A stretch of 64,000 bases of DNA, taken from assembly GCA_018697195.1 (NCBI GenBank), contig CM031878.1:40676136-40740135 (forward strand), given 5' to 3'. Position 1 is the first letter of the stretch, and each line of letters opens with the position of its first letter. The DNA is from Certhia americana (lineage: Eukaryota > Chordata > Aves > Passeriformes > Certhiidae). Positions 40,841 to 53,888 of this stretch are shown here, piece after piece. The notes under the pieces are model-generated. The model saw nothing but the letters and a program-made list of their open reading frames with translations. It did no database searches and was not told the DNA's origin. The position numbers and the translations under genes are program-made.

Positions 40841-40932
40841 TGGGTTTTTTTGCTTTTTGGGGGTTGTGTGTGTGTGGTTTTGGTTGGTTTGGATGGTTCT
40901 GTTGTTGTTGGGGGGGGGGGGGGGGGGGGGGG
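40841..40932 (+). repeat. G/T-rich tract ending in a 23-G homopolymer
   Basis: Nearly every base from 40841 to 40909 is G or T, including a short TG repeat near 40864-40877 and GTTG units. The run of 23 consecutive G at 40910-40932 follows without a break. G-runs this long are rare in vertebrate DNA, can form quadruplexes and are hard to sequence, so the exact length may be an assembly estimate. Its orientation is opposite to the A/C-rich bias of the surrounding 40 kb. Confidence 0.95.
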
Positions 40933-43900
40933 AGATATTTGTTTTGGATTTTTGTTGCTGTTCTTTTGAAAGGTCAGGAGAGTATACTTGTCCCTGTATT
41001 AGAGGGTAACCTCTGCAGGCATATGCCTAGCCACAGCTACATTCCACCCACACAAACCTGCTGGCAAGACCAGGGCCCTGATTATTAACTTCTTTGTGCA
41101 CACCACTCTTCTCTTCTTAAACGCTTTGCAGACAATTCTTACCATACTCAAATTAAGTATAGAATTAGACACAGCAGTATCTTGTGGCCCACACTGCAAT
41201 TTCTGGCATGAATTACAGAGTCTACTGAGAACATACAAGACGGCACTCAGAAAAAAGGGCAGTAAATATTTTATAAGATTAGGTTGCAAGAATATTGATT
41301 ATCCCAAAGCCTGTCATTGTATCAGTTGGTCCAATGATCCCCCTTCCATAAACTGTCTTCCTTACATCCTCAGACAAGCAAAAGGAGTCTCATCTGATTT
41401 TACTGAACAGTTAAATGTTCTGCTTGCATTAACTACCGGGATTTTTTTTCTTAAATGCAACTTAATAAATGTCTTCTGAATAAATTCAAGTATTACTAGA
41501 TGAGGTGAAAGCACAGAAAAGAGTATCTGTAAGATACTATACTGACGTACATTCTTAGAAGTTACTGTAACTAGCAAACAAACCAGTGTTAACCATGTTA
41601 ATATGACAGTCCCAAACACCATAAGGTATTGCAAGTTTGGTCTTTCCTACTGTCATAAGGAATCATCTGCAAATCAGAAAGGTAAATTAGTGCATTTTAT
41701 GGATTATGGAATTAACTGTGTCTTCACACAAACTTTGACCAGTCTGTATCATTCAGTAAAGCAAACAACAGCTCCTTTTGAAGTATTCCAGAATTATGAG
41801 TTTAATTACAACAAACCTAACCAACATCAAGCACAACTTCAATGACCTAATTCTATCAATTCAACGTGCACTTTGTTTTAAAAAAGTCTATATTGCTCCA
41901 TTCTCCCCAGAATATATAAAATTTACACAGAGAGAGAATTCAAATACAAATCCAAGAGCTTCCACATCTCTGGGTCTCTTCCCCACATCCTGCATTGTTT
42001 TCCAGTAACACACAATCATAACTCATTATCTCTTTCAGTGGAAATCAGAACAAAGACATTCTATAAAAAACAAAAAGCCTCCACATTTCTGTGCATCTCT
42101 TTGTATATTCAGTGACAAAGTTCATACAGTATCATTTGTTTATTTAAAAGAAAAAAAAAAATGAAGCACAACTGAGCATATACTTATAAACCAATTTTGG
42201 GGGCAAGAAGAATGCCTGCTTTACATTGGAGAAGGAAGAAAACTCAAATACTCCCAAAGCCTGGCCGTGAAAACTACTCTTCAACAAAGCAAGAACTATA
42301 ATCACATTTCATGCATTTTTCCCCCTACTCCTTGGCTCTGCCATTTGCAATGCATGAAAATCTGCATGGACCTGGAGGTTTCACTCAGGCACAACCAGCC
42401 TCCTCCCCCTTGTCTCGCCTTGCTGCAGTTCTGTCAGACCTGCTGTAGCAACCAGACAACTTTTTGTCTCTCTGTTGCACACCAGCAAAAAGCTAACCAA
42501 AAGATTTTCTCCCAGTAGAACTGGCCACCTGCATAAACCTTCCCCTGCTTTGCATATCCTTTTCTGTCTCCCAGCTAAGTAATCAGATGCACCAACAACA
42601 TCACAATTTCCCAGTCTGCTAATTCCATGTATTTCCTAGTCACTTCCATACCAGTGCTCTATCACCTACACATCAGCTCAGCCTGCACAACCCTGCAGAA
42701 GAACACACAACCGGGCTCCATGCAAGGGAACATGCCTGTCCTTGCAATGAGGCCAACAGGTACTAATTTTGCAGTAGTGTTCAATCCTCTTTAGCCTGCC
42801 TCACATATAGGCTAATACTAATTTTTTAAGAGGATCAATGCAGAAAATGCCTAGTGGATTATGAGTTCACTGCTGTACATGAACAGAGACAAAAAGAAAT
42901 AGGTGGAAGAGCAGAGAAAGACAAGAAAGACAAAAAAGTGTGTCCACTATTTCTTTAGAACCAAAAAATTTGGTTCTAAACTTCATACATGGTCCTTAAT
43001 TAACTATGTACAGTCTTTACAAAGGTTCTTTAATTTCTTGTCTGCTTACATCTACAGATTTTTATTATTTTTTTCATCTGTTTACATTTTCTTTTATTAT
43101 TTTGTCATCTGTTTTGTTCTGCCCCCTAGGCCACAAGAACTGGTCCCCCAGTACAACAACATACTCTTGAAATAAAGGCTGCTGTTTGGTGCTTTAAAAG
43201 ACTTGTGTGTCAAAAGTCTCAGAGTTACTGTATTGAAAACAACATTCATGCCTCTTCAATACAAGTCTTTTTTTCCTCCTCCATCCCATCATAAAAAAAA
43301 GAGAAAGCACTACACCTACTAACAGTTAAGTTCTGGTATATTTATTAATTTCCTTTTCAGAAAATGTGACATACTCAGAAGCTCACTGGACCACAGTATG
43401 GTGTTACAGGGAGCAGGAGAAAACAGCAGCTCTTGGACACCCTCAACACACTTCTTACTGCAGGAAATATCCTCCATCATGGTGAAAGCAGGCTACAGCA
43501 GCACCTCCAGAAGCTCAACAGGCCTTTACAGTCCTGGAACTTTACAGGCAGATAAAAAAATACAAAAGCATTTTGGCCAGAATACAATTAAATGTAAGAC
43601 CTATTAATCCAGTCCTGGACAGCAAGATCTGTAACTTCCCAATATAGGATGATGGCACACCTTAGTCTGAAACAGAAGGCTCTACTTTCTTCTTTGTAGG
43701 TAAAGAGCTATGGGAACAGAAAAAGTAATTTTTGGCTTCTTTCACTAATTCATCCAAGAAACAAGGACAAAACCCTTATATCAGAAGGGAAGCAATTAAA
43801 ACAGCTTCCAAATCCAGCCTGCACAACTATACCAACACACAGGCAAGTTAACTGCAAATGGAAGCTGCGGCAGTGCCTTTTGCCATTCCCAAGCTCCTTT

Positions 43901-46839
43901 TTGTTCTCAACCAGTTTTATGCTCCTCTGAAAAGCAACTCTTCAGCCACTTGAACTTCCCAAGCTCAAGACACAAGTAAAGCAAAACTCTTCTCATTCTT
44001 TTCAATATACTTCTTTTACCTATCTACCTAGACACTCAAGCACAGGACTACTATGCAAAGCCAGATGAAAAAGGCCTTTATCATTAGAGAAATGTCTAGT
44101 TAGAAAGAAGGAGGCAGAAAACTTCAGAGAAAGAACAACCAAACAAAAAGCCAAAAGCATTTCCCAGATCCTTGTTTATTATGCAGGTTCCCAACTGAGT
44201 ATACCTTTCTACAGTTAATTAACATGGCGTACAGCAACTGAGTATAGCACACAACAGAGAACACTCCCCCACCAAACTGTTTAATATTACCACAATGAAA
44301 GTTTACTATCTGCTTTACTTGTTTTTGTTGTCATCTTTAACATGTCCAACCTTATTCTCACACACTACCCAGGATTTAAAGCACTGTGAAAAACTGTCTC
44401 AGTCACGTCTACAAGCACTTGATTTTTAGTTTAATAAGAAGCATAGTAGATCACCACCCATTCATGAATAATACTTTCATGGTCATATACCTTCAGAAAC
44501 TACTTTTCAACTCATTTAAATTACAGAATAGAAATCCAACAAGATCCAACACTTAGAAGCATTGGAGACTTACGAGACATGTTAGTCAACTTTGACAAGT
44601 ATTTTGTTACCTTTGCACAGCAAAAACTGGGATAAGTAACTTCACCTCTGAACATCCAGGGGAAACACTTCTTATTCTTATCAACAAAATCCCTATTGCA
44701 ATGACTGGCTTGAGATTCCCCTTCTCCTGGAGAAAACCAAAACTAAGACAAAACAATCAGTGGAGTTCCAAGATGACAGAAATTACTCCGACAGAAATTC
44801 TACAAGATTTCATTTGTACTGATTTAAAGTCCCATTCAGAAAAGATAACCTTAAAAATCACACTATGGCACAACCACCTATTGACTTATCCAACACCTTC
44901 TGCAAACTAGGTGGCATATGCAAGTATTACATCAAATACTAGCCAGAACAAGAACTAATTGTGACATTTTTGGAAGAGACCTCCCACTTGTTTCACTGCA
45001 AGAAAACAGCTAAGAAAAATGTATTTTAAAACAAAAATATTCATTTGGCACACACCCTCTAAGACAGCTGGGAGAGAGGGCAAAAGTGCGCTGCAGAGCA
45101 AGCACAGTGCAGATTTCAACTCCACCCAAGTGGCCTTCAGCAGATGACAGATCCTCTCAAGTTCTCCAGCTCCACCCCAGCAAAAGGCTGCATGAAGCAG
45201 GGAATCTGAAGCTCAGCTCCTCATGAGGCAGGCCAATATGGGAATGCACCAGGGCATCCAGAACATCTCTCCTTCTTGCAGGACCTCTTAGTGGTATAAA
45301 TCCCCACATTTTTGTCGGGTACTGCTGTATTCACGCAAGGTCCACAAAAAAAGGTTATCAAATGTTCAGTGTAATAGCTGTTTATGCAGGGACTTGGCAG
45401 GGGGGAAGAGAGGAGACTGAATCATAATATCAGCAAAGAGATGGCAACACAGCATATGAAATAAAATCTGTGGGCACACCTGTACTTAAGAGTGTCCAGA
45501 AAAACTGATGAATCAGTGTTAGTTTTGAAATAGATTTTGTTCACATCAAACACTTCATTTGTTGTGGAAATAGCTACCAACCTCCTCAATAGCTACAATG
45601 GCTTTTGTTTCTTAAAAAAACTGAGAGAAATTTAAAGAACAGCTATAGACCTATTTTGGTACGTATGAATGCAAGCAGCTTTTGTCAGCAGACTCCACAG
45701 CAATCTTTGACCATCAAAAAAGGTATAAAGTAATTGCTTCAGAGGAGGGGGGAGATGGTGAAACACTTCGACTACAAGCCAGGAGATCATAGCAAAGACA
45801 GATTTCATCTGTCAATCCAACTCTCCATTTACAAAGACTATTTTTTTTTCTTTCCAAGAATATACATGCAGTACCACATTCCCATGCCACTCATTTGCTT
45901 TCAGTGGAAAAAAGACACCTATACATCACCTTGCTACTGGAAAGAATGATGAGTGGCCATCCATAGGCAGCCTGCTCATCCCAGGCAGCACTGTACTAAG
46001 GCTCTTCTCTGCACAGCAGGGAACATGGTATGTACAGTGTTTCATCCGACACGAGCCACTCGGTTCTCTCTTACAATGCCCCTTTCTAACTCAGTTTGTA
46101 AATGATACTCCCACTCCGGCTCGGCCTCCACATTCGCCATCCATGCAGCCAGCACAGCTTCCTTTAGGCGCACTTGCGTAACTGCCTGAGCTCGCACTCT
46201 TTCTAATAAAAGAAGTCATTAAACAGTTCTCTAACAAAACCTCCATACAGGTATCCAAAAGGGAGCATGAGATCAGTAGCTATTTCTGAGCCTGACAGGC
46301 ACAAAGCAGTCAACAGCTGTGTGCTACTTACCGTATAAATGTTAATTTTCTTTTAAAAATTATTTTTAAAAATTCCTATACTGATTTCCAGAGCTACTAG
46401 AAATAGCTGGGTGCCATAAACTTATAAGGTCATGTTCCACATTTTTCAGTCGAAGTAACTCCCCACAAGAGGTACAAGATAATAAAGACACGAACGAAGA
46501 TAGAAAAATGTTTCAGCATTAAACCGAAAAGCAGACTTGAAAAACCCCTTCAACCTACAGATCCATCACGATCCCTCCCACACCAGGGCAGGATCAAGCT
46601 CCTGTTCCCCTCCCTGCTAAAGGCAGTCACGTAACAGAAAGGAGCTGCAACAATGAAGTTACCACGGCTGCATTCATTCACCCAAACCTTCTCCCTTAAA
46701 CGCCCATGATGCGTAGTTTTGTATACGCAGAAAATATACCATGCAACAACCCAGACCTCTGGGAAGCAGCGAAGGTATCCCCTCAGAATTAGCTGAGGGG
46801 CAAATGGGGACAGAAAACTCTCTCTTCACCAGTCTGTAC

Positions 46840-46889
46840 CTTGCAAATTCGGCACCTCTGTGGAGACCTGATTTAAACTCTCCTGCCAG
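46840..46889 (-). other. Candidate second exon of the leftward gene (50 nt)
   Basis: Read on the minus strand, a strong acceptor (CTTTTATTTTTCAG) precedes a 50-nt segment that ends with CAAG followed by GTACAG, an acceptable donor. It lies just downstream, in transcription order, of the CpG-island donors. Two frames are open; one reads LAGEFKSGLHRGAEFA. The position in the island shore suits a 5'-proximal exon. The peptide is not recognised and the segment may be untranslated. Confidence 0.25.
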
Positions 46890-47205
46890 CTGAAAAATAA
46901 AAGAGCACACAGCAGCTCTTCAGAACACAAGCAGCCGGTTACCCGACAGCAAGCACCCAGTACAGCGTCCTGCTCTTTGCTGAACGAGGGACGGCGGCTC
47001 CCAGCAGAGAGCGGCCTCCCCGAAACGCCCGGACACACTCCTGGCAACCTGGGCTGTTGGCCCTTGGAAACCGACCGCTTCCCAGCCGGGCGAAAACACC
47101 TCGCACCCGTGCCCACCACCCTCGGGCGGGTCCCCGGGCCCCGTCCCCACGGCAGGTGCGGCCAGCACGGCTGGCGGGGCCCGACCGCCGCCCCGGGCAC
47201 GCACC

Positions 47206-47800
47206 TGGCGGAGACACAGCCGGCGGGCAGGCGATCGCTCCCGCCGGAGTCAGCGGGGCTGGGGGGCGCTGGGAGGAAAACCAGATTTATAAACCTGGCA
47301 GCCCTCGCTCATTTGCTGCTCTAAAAGCTCCTCCTCTCCGTCTCGCTCCGGCCGCGTCGCAGGCGGGGGCTGCCAGCGCCCTCGCCCCCTGCCCGGGCCC
47401 CGTCAGGCGGCAGGACCGACTGCGTTCCGTAGGTGCGGCCGCGCCGCCCGCCCTCAGGCCGGGTTCCCCAGCCCCGCACCCACCTCCCCGGGAGAAGGCG
47501 CGGTGGGCACGGACGGTCGCTGCCCCAGTGCCGACCGCTCCCTCGCCACCGCCTCCTGCTGCCTCCGCCCGCCCCCCGCCGCCGTCTCCTCCTCCCCCGA
47601 CCGGCGCACAGCCCGCCCCGCCGGGCGCTCCTACCTGCGGGGGGCTGCGGCGCTCCCCTCGCACGGCCCCCGCCCGCCTCGGCGCCTTCCCCACGGCTGG
47701 GGTTGGGCCGGCGCAGCCCCCTCCTCCCCGCGCCGGCGGGGGCAGGGCGGCGGCGGCGGGAGGAGGAGTTGGTGCCCGTGTGTAACAAGTTTGGGTTGCC
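47206..47800 (-). other. Possible first exon(s) of the leftward gene
   Basis: The minus strand reads CCCGCAG then GTAGGAGC at the 47635/47634 boundary, and CCGCCAG then GTGCGTGC at the 47205/47204 boundary. Both fit the vertebrate 5' splice-site consensus at the key positions and both lie inside the CpG island, where a first exon would be expected. They could be alternative first-exon ends. The 5' limit given here is arbitrary because no initiator or TATA element fixes a start. No recognisable protein is encoded, so any exon here may be 5' untranslated. Confidence 0.3.
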
Positions 47801-47805
47801 CCGCA

Positions 47806-47863
47806 GTATGGCGGCTGAGCGGCCCTGGGGGCGGACCCGGCTCTCGCTGCCGGGGGTCCCGTA
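47806..47863 (+). promoter_or_regulatory. YY1-type ATGGCGGC site with a short upstream-ORF-like frame
   Basis: The sequence AGTATGGCGGCTGAG contains the ATGGCGGC core of the directional YY1 motif that commonly sits just downstream of transcription starts in mammals and birds, in sense orientation. Its ATG has A at -3 and G at +4, a strong initiation context, and opens an 18-codon frame (MAAERPWGRTRLSLPGVP) that ends in TAG. This hints at rightward transcription starting slightly upstream, opposite to the presumed leftward gene. It may also be no more than a GC-rich coincidence. Confidence 0.35.
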
Positions 47864-50800
47864 GGGGGGCTGAGCCGCCCTCCCCTCGGTGGTGCTCGTC
47901 CCTTCCCCCGCGCCCGGCGCAGCCCCGTTAACGGCAGCGGCCCCGCGGGCGGGCAGCGGCGCGGGGGGATGTTAGCCCGGTCAGCCGGCGGAGCGGCTCC
48001 TCGCCCGCCACCTGGGGCTGCGTGCCTTGGGCAAGGCACCGAAAGCAGGTGCGGTGTCCCGCAGTTCAGCCGAGCCGAGCGAGAGCCGCCGCAGCTCCTC
48101 GCACCTAGTGCCACTTGTCGCATTCCGCTGCTCCTCCTCCTCCGCCTTTTCGTCTCGGGCAGGATGGATCCGCTCGCCGCAGACCACAGGGAAAACCGCA
48201 CCTGGGATCCAGCCTCTCGGCACCATGGGAATGGAATAACTTGTATCGAAAGCAAACGTTACTGGAATTATTGCACCTTAAAGCATAGGTTCGCTTAGGT
48301 GACTGCTTGTCGGGATATAAGAGGAGGACAATAAATAGGTCAGTAAAAGCACAGATCTTACAATTCTGCTGAGTCACCGATGAGTTATTGATTACCATCG
48401 TGTCTGTGCACGCCTGGTGTGACTGTTCAGATGAATGATATGGACCAGCACATGGGTATCTGGTTTTGGATTGAGGTTTGGTTTGGGGTTTTTTATTGCT
48501 GTGGAACGGGTGAAAGAGTGTCATGAGATAGGCACAGCTTGGTTTGCAACACCTATTGAAACAAGAGTGAACAAAATCTTAGTTTGTCAGATACTGGCAC
48601 TTGCTTTACTTGCTGACCTTTAAATTCCAGCATTACACAACATGGTATTTTTACAATAACATGCTAGTCAATCTCTATTAATTCACATTAGCTGTAGGTA
48701 AGAAATACTGACAAGAAATCATTGAGGAAATTGAGCCTCATGGAGACATGATGATGACCTCAGATGAAGAAAGTTCAGATGCAAAGCAACCTTTGATATT
48801 TTAGGGCCTATGAAATGGTAGAGTCTGAAGGAAGGTATTAGCATAGCCAGCAAACAGTCTTGTGTGGAAAACGGTGGGAAATCAGTTTTCCTGCATTGCA
48901 TTTTCAAAATGGTGGTTTAATTTAGTCCATTGGGTAACCAGTGCACATCACACCATTGACATCAAATAGGGTCATAATGCCATCAAAACATTGGATACAA
49001 AGCATGGAGAAGAAAGTAGTTATACCTAGCTCTGGGGGATGACAGCAGCGGGGAGCAGGAGAGTCTGAGAAGCCGTCGTCTGCCAGGAAGGGGAAGAATT
49101 CTGATGATTAAGCCTCAGAAGTCTTCAAGGGCTGTAAAAAAGGGTCAGATGAACCCATGCCAGAAAAAATCCTTGCGGCAAATACAGTAGCATGATAAAA
49201 AAAATCCTTATCATATTTTATTTGGGCAGTTGCTGTAATTTATACCATCAGAAGATTAACCTGCATCTCCACTGGGACTGACTGCTGGTGGTAATATGCT
49301 AGCAAAACTCTCCAGTGTAGACAACCATCTCCTGAGGGATACAACTATGAAATTATATTCCAAGGGAAAAATAAAGATGCTTTTTAAATTTCTCATTTTA
49401 CAAAATATAGCTCTAAATAGGAATTCACAGGAAATTTTGTCAGGTTTCCCCAGGGAGCCTGCAGTCTGCACATATTTCTAAAAACCTGGAGTGGCACAAG
49501 GGAACTGGAGCAAAGGCTGGCACCAAGACAAAATTTCCGTTACTTCTGACTCTATCCAGGTCAGATGTCATGACCTCTTACAAATTATATTGTTAATTTA
49601 TATAATATAGTTTTCAGTCTCCATTTTGAGCAAAACCTTGTCAAATGGCAGCTTCTCAGTCACATTTAGAAACTTCTTTCAAGTAAAATGTATTACCAAA
49701 TGGGATTTGATGAGAAGAAAACACTAGTCTAAAGAACAATGTTTGGAACATACAGCTAGTACCATAAATTGCACCGCTAAAAATCCCTTTTGATTCCAAT
49801 TAGAAGTAATTTTCTTTTTTTCACAGGACTAAAAAACAAATGGCCTTCAACACAAATTTGGGAGGTTTTCCAGAGGTTTTCTGCAATATTAATCTGGGTT
49901 GTATGTGAGCTAGTGATATAGAGCTAAAGACTGGTCCTCACAGTAATTATAACTAACTTAGTTTTCGAAAGAACAAAATAATCTTCCATATACTTCATGC
50001 TGTGGCAATGAGATCATATAATGAAAAATTATTAATACATATCCACATCAATTCCATAATGGGTATTTCAATGACATGGAGGGAAAATGCTTTTAAAAAC
50101 CTCTACTAAAAGCGTAATAAAGTCTAATCTTCAAAGGGACATACAATGCTTTCTGCAACATAGTAATATGTAAAGACTGCTTCAGTCCTAATACACTTAC
50201 TTCAGACAGTATGTTGAGGTTGAATATACACACAGATATTTTAAATGAAGGCAAGCTGTATCAAATCTGCCAGGAAAAATAAATAAACAATTAGCAAGAA
50301 AAAGGGGTTAAAGAAAGCTGTAACAACTGATGGTGCTCTTAAAACTGCAGTCCTTAATTAAACTCACAAACAAATAAGCTACAGAGTAGAAGACACTGGA
50401 GCACAGTAGGGAATGAGAGGAGACCAAAACTGTCAACGAAGCCCGGTGTGAGACTGAGGGTAGATCTGTCCAAGATAAGTGAGTGAACAGGTGGTAGGTT
50501 TTTAGTAAGTCGGAGAAAAGGGCAGTGAATGTGCCCTGAGATTTGCAACTGATATAATGCAGGGATTAGGTCAGTAGCACAGTGCATGAGAGAATGAATG
50601 GATGAGAGAATAAAAGAATAAACAGTTGGGTTGAATGAATGCAACTGTGAAAAATTCTGAATAAAGTCAAAGTTTCAAGCTATACCTTTGTATTGCTATG
50701 ATGGCATGACTTCAGATCACTTCTCATTGACGTAAGCCAGCATTAGAGGTGAACACCACGCATTGCTGAAAAAAAAAATCCCTTTTCACTACCAATTGTG

Positions 50801-50923
50801 GGAAAATAACATAATAAAAATAAGGATTTTAAATACCTTTTATAGTCATGACAAACAGGTTTGGAAACATTAATACCAGAAAATAAGCACACAAAAGGCA
50901 TTTAAAAGCATTGCCCAATAAAT

Positions 50924-50941
50924 TAATGTTAATTAACATTA
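50924..50941. repeat. 18-bp perfect palindrome TAATGTTAATTAACATTA
   Basis: The sequence equals its own reverse complement over 18 bp and centres on TTAATTAA. It contains GTTAATTAAC, close to HNF1- and homeodomain-type dimer sites but lacking the HNF1 spacer. It is AT-only apart from one G and one C, so chance is possible. Confidence 0.85.
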
Positions 50942-53861
50942 TTAAGCTACTAGAATTGACATAGACCTAAAATTATTTGCAGAGCAGGAAGATGCCATTA
51001 ACTATCCTAGTTAGTAACCTGATATGCAACAGCTCAATGTGATTTGTGCAAGATTATACACTAAGTCAGTGGCAGAGCCACAGATGGATAAAGCCTTGAC
51101 CTTTTACTTTTATATCTTCCCCATCAGGCAGAGAAAATGCATTGACTTCACTTTTGCAATTACAGAGGCAGTGAAACTAAATTATAATAGTCAAGGGGTT
51201 TTATCTCCTAACGTTGGGTTTTTTGGTGTTTCTTTGGATGGAACACTTCCTATATCATTATAGATAAACATGGCAATTATGTAGAGAATATACTCAGAGA
51301 CTTTAAAACTGTCCCTGTATTTACCATGTTTGCGTGCCTAAGACAGAAGAAGAAGGAGCTAAATGCTACACAGACATCTGCATTTAGGTGATGTAGAGTA
51401 GAGGAAGTGCATGATCTGGATGACGTGGCAGAGGAAGGTCTTTTTCTCTGCTTTTGGTGGATCTGTTTGGCTAAGAACACTGTAAAGGTCACAGGGAATA
51501 TTTTCCTTTTTATTTCCTAACCTGGAATAACAGATTCAGTGGAGTTACACTGTAGGTTAGTATTTAACCATGGAGTTATCTGTAGTCTAGTCTCTCTTAA
51601 ATCTCACAGCACAGCTGTTAGTTTGCTAAAGGGATAAGGGATATGGTGAATTTAGGGAAAGATGGCAAAAGTGGTAGGGATTCCCCTCATTCTGGTGCTG
51701 TGTCAGCATTTGTATTTTAAAATGAGATATTACTATCACGTTAATAAAATAATTTGCTCCTAGACAAAACAGCGACAACAAATATTTTGTGTTTTCACTT
51801 AGCACTAGCCAACTACAGAGCCTGTAATTCTTACACAAACAGCTAACTTATCTGCATGGGTAGAAAATTAATAAACTAACCACTCCAGTGGTCTTTTCAT
51901 AGGAAGATGGAAAGGAAATACTTAGAATCAACAGTCAATGAATAATAAATGAATGATAAAAGATACTTTATCCACTCTACATGGTGGAAGAAGTATATGG
52001 GCTAGTGAAGGAGGCACATGTTTATTAATGAGAAAAATAATAAAAAAGGTGTCAGCAGTGCTTACCTCAGGGGACAAAGCCAGTGAGGCAGCATCAATAA
52101 TGTAGTACACTTATTCATCAAGAATAATGAAGAAAGTGAAACTCAATATATTGTTTTTATGGTTTTTGAAAATGCAATTACATTTCCAAAAAGATCAAAT
52201 TAATGAAAATTGTTTAACGAAGTCATCACCAATGACGGGAATTATTTCTGATTACATGTTTTTCACATGTATTATATGAATATCAAACTATTGGTGTGGA
52301 GTAGCATGTGCTAGTCATGAATAAATATGAAACCAGAGAGGTAACAAAGGTGTTCTGTTGTTAACACAGGAAAAGCAAATGTAGGGTTTGACAGTAGTGG
52401 ACTGAGACATTTATTAACTTTGTTCTAAACATGAATTTTTCCTATATGAACCCTAAATTTTTATTGCCTGCACTATTACAATATTTTATGACATTTTCTT
52501 ATTTTTCATACTTCTTTTTATAGAATAATAACTTCATATGATGCTTTGCAAGAAAAAAAACAAATTAAGAAGTGGAATTATAAGAGACTTTTCTGGTGAC
52601 AAACCTGATTGTAGAAGTTAGTAGTCACAGACCTGTCTCTTTTATGTATGCTTGTCTCAGATGATAGTGTAGCCTGAGAAGGGGGGAATCCATCACCACA
52701 GTGAGTGAAGAGTCTGCCTTTTTATCATTCAGCATAGCATTTTAGTTCAGTTACTTTCCATACACACAGTTTACTTCGAGAGGATAACAAGACCAGTGGG
52801 ATTCATTGACTTGTACCAATGTCCATAACTAACTTTGACTGTAACTTCTGCTAAATTGCCCAGCTAAAGCATGTAGACTCCCAGCTTTGAACTTTTATAG
52901 AAAAGCAGTATTAATGTTATAGCATGTGTCTCATAGTTGTTCTGTTTTTGTATGGGGCATCTGTCTCAAGTAATGACAAGCAAAACGATTCCTGTCAGCA
53001 GTCAGACGACCATGAATCAGCAAAATGAGAAGTCAGCAGTGGAAATATACAGTGAATAAAAGGTGAAAGCAGGCTTCTTTCCTCTCTTCCCCTCCTTGTG
53101 TTACTTTTTTTCTTCTTTTCTCTTTTTAGTGCTGGCATCCCTAGTTCTTCTTGCTCCCAAAGAATGCAAAAACATGATGTAACTTGCTTCTTGAATTAAG
53201 TTGCCCTGATAACCACCTCTTCAGCTGAAGCTAAACCAGGTCATGATTTCCCAGTGTGATGTCTGTCACAGGGACATTTTTTTCCTGCCCTAGAGTAAGG
53301 TTTTTCTTTCCACCAGTTGCTCCTATTAGTTTTCTGTTACTTTATATGGAGAACAAAGCAAAGGATCCAGTTGCTTCACTATTATAAACTAAGTAAAAGG
53401 ACATACAGTACAGGAGAGGATAGGTTTTTCTAAGCTGATATGAGCAATTTGCTACTATCAAAACCCTCTTGGGAACACAGAGCTCTGTTCCAATGAGTAA
53501 CAAAAGGAAAAGTAAAAGATAGGTTTTTTGGAAGGCTAGTCATTGACTAGAGACTCACAAAGGTAATTTTAAAAGGTCATTTTAAGCATGCAGAAGTTGG
53601 GAACATTTTATAGCTTCTCTAAGATTTGTGTAACAATATAAGTGAGTAGATGTGCACAATATCAGAATTCACACTTATATCTTGCTGCCCTCCCTGAAAG
53701 GGAAAGAAAAATTCAACGACTGATGATTAGTGCCTTAAATGTGCATCAAGGAGTTTGGCTATAAGGAAAAGACATCTTCTACCTATCTGAAACATTCCCC
53801 TCCCTAGAAGTTCTTTATTCACGTTTCTGCCAAACTGCCAGACCATACAGGAAAACTGGGG

Positions 53862-53888
53862 AAAAAAAAAAAAAAAAAAAAAAAAAAA
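53862..53888 (+). repeat. 27-A homopolymer
   Basis: A pure run of 27 A followed by GAGTTTGGG. It may be the tail of a recent retroposition or a microsatellite expansion. No upstream retrocopy with a readable frame was recognised. Confidence 0.9.

Larger units (their letters stand above)
1..46800 (-). other. Probable intronic body of an unidentified leftward-transcribed gene
   Basis: No coding region longer than chance is present. On the plus strand A exceeds T and C exceeds G in most of this block. In one hand-counted illustrative line, 22321-22380, there are 20 A, 22 C, 7 G and 11 T. In vertebrates, transcribed strands accumulate T over A and G over C, so this asymmetry points to transcription on the minus strand, starting at the CpG island near 47-48 kb and running off the left edge. 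Low-complexity A/C tracts, such as those near 11.87, 24.2, 26.77, 30.07 and 32.18 kb, have the same orientation. The gene is not identified. An alternative is simple regional mutation bias without a coding gene, for example a long non-coding transcript. Confidence 0.5.
46900..48260. promoter_or_regulatory. CpG-island promoter, possibly bidirectional
   Basis: This is the only long GC-rich, CpG-dense block next to unique sequence in the window, with the densest part at about 47050-48200. It holds clustered GC boxes (Sp/KLF type), for example CCCGCCCC around 47612-47619 and a similar cluster at 47567-47580. No TATA box was seen. Such islands mark housekeeping or developmental promoters. On the minus strand there are donor-like sites after CCGCAG at 47635 (GTAGGA) and after CGCCAG at 47205 (GTGCGT), suggesting alternative leftward first exons. 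On the plus strand an ATGGCGGC YY1-type site lies at about 47809. Long frames across the island, such as 48255-47287 on the minus strand, reflect the scarcity of stop codons in GC-rich DNA and are not called as genes. Confidence 0.8.

Noticed and set aside
47057..47785. 242-codon plus-strand open frame in the CpG island
   Set aside because: Same reason: it overlaps antisense frames of similar length and reads as Pro/Ala/Arg-rich translation of GC-rich promoter DNA.
47287..48255. 322-codon minus-strand open frame in the CpG island
   Set aside because: GC-rich DNA lacks stop codons; several overlapping frames on both strands are equally open, composition is Pro/Arg/Gly/Ala low complexity, and no domain is recognisable.
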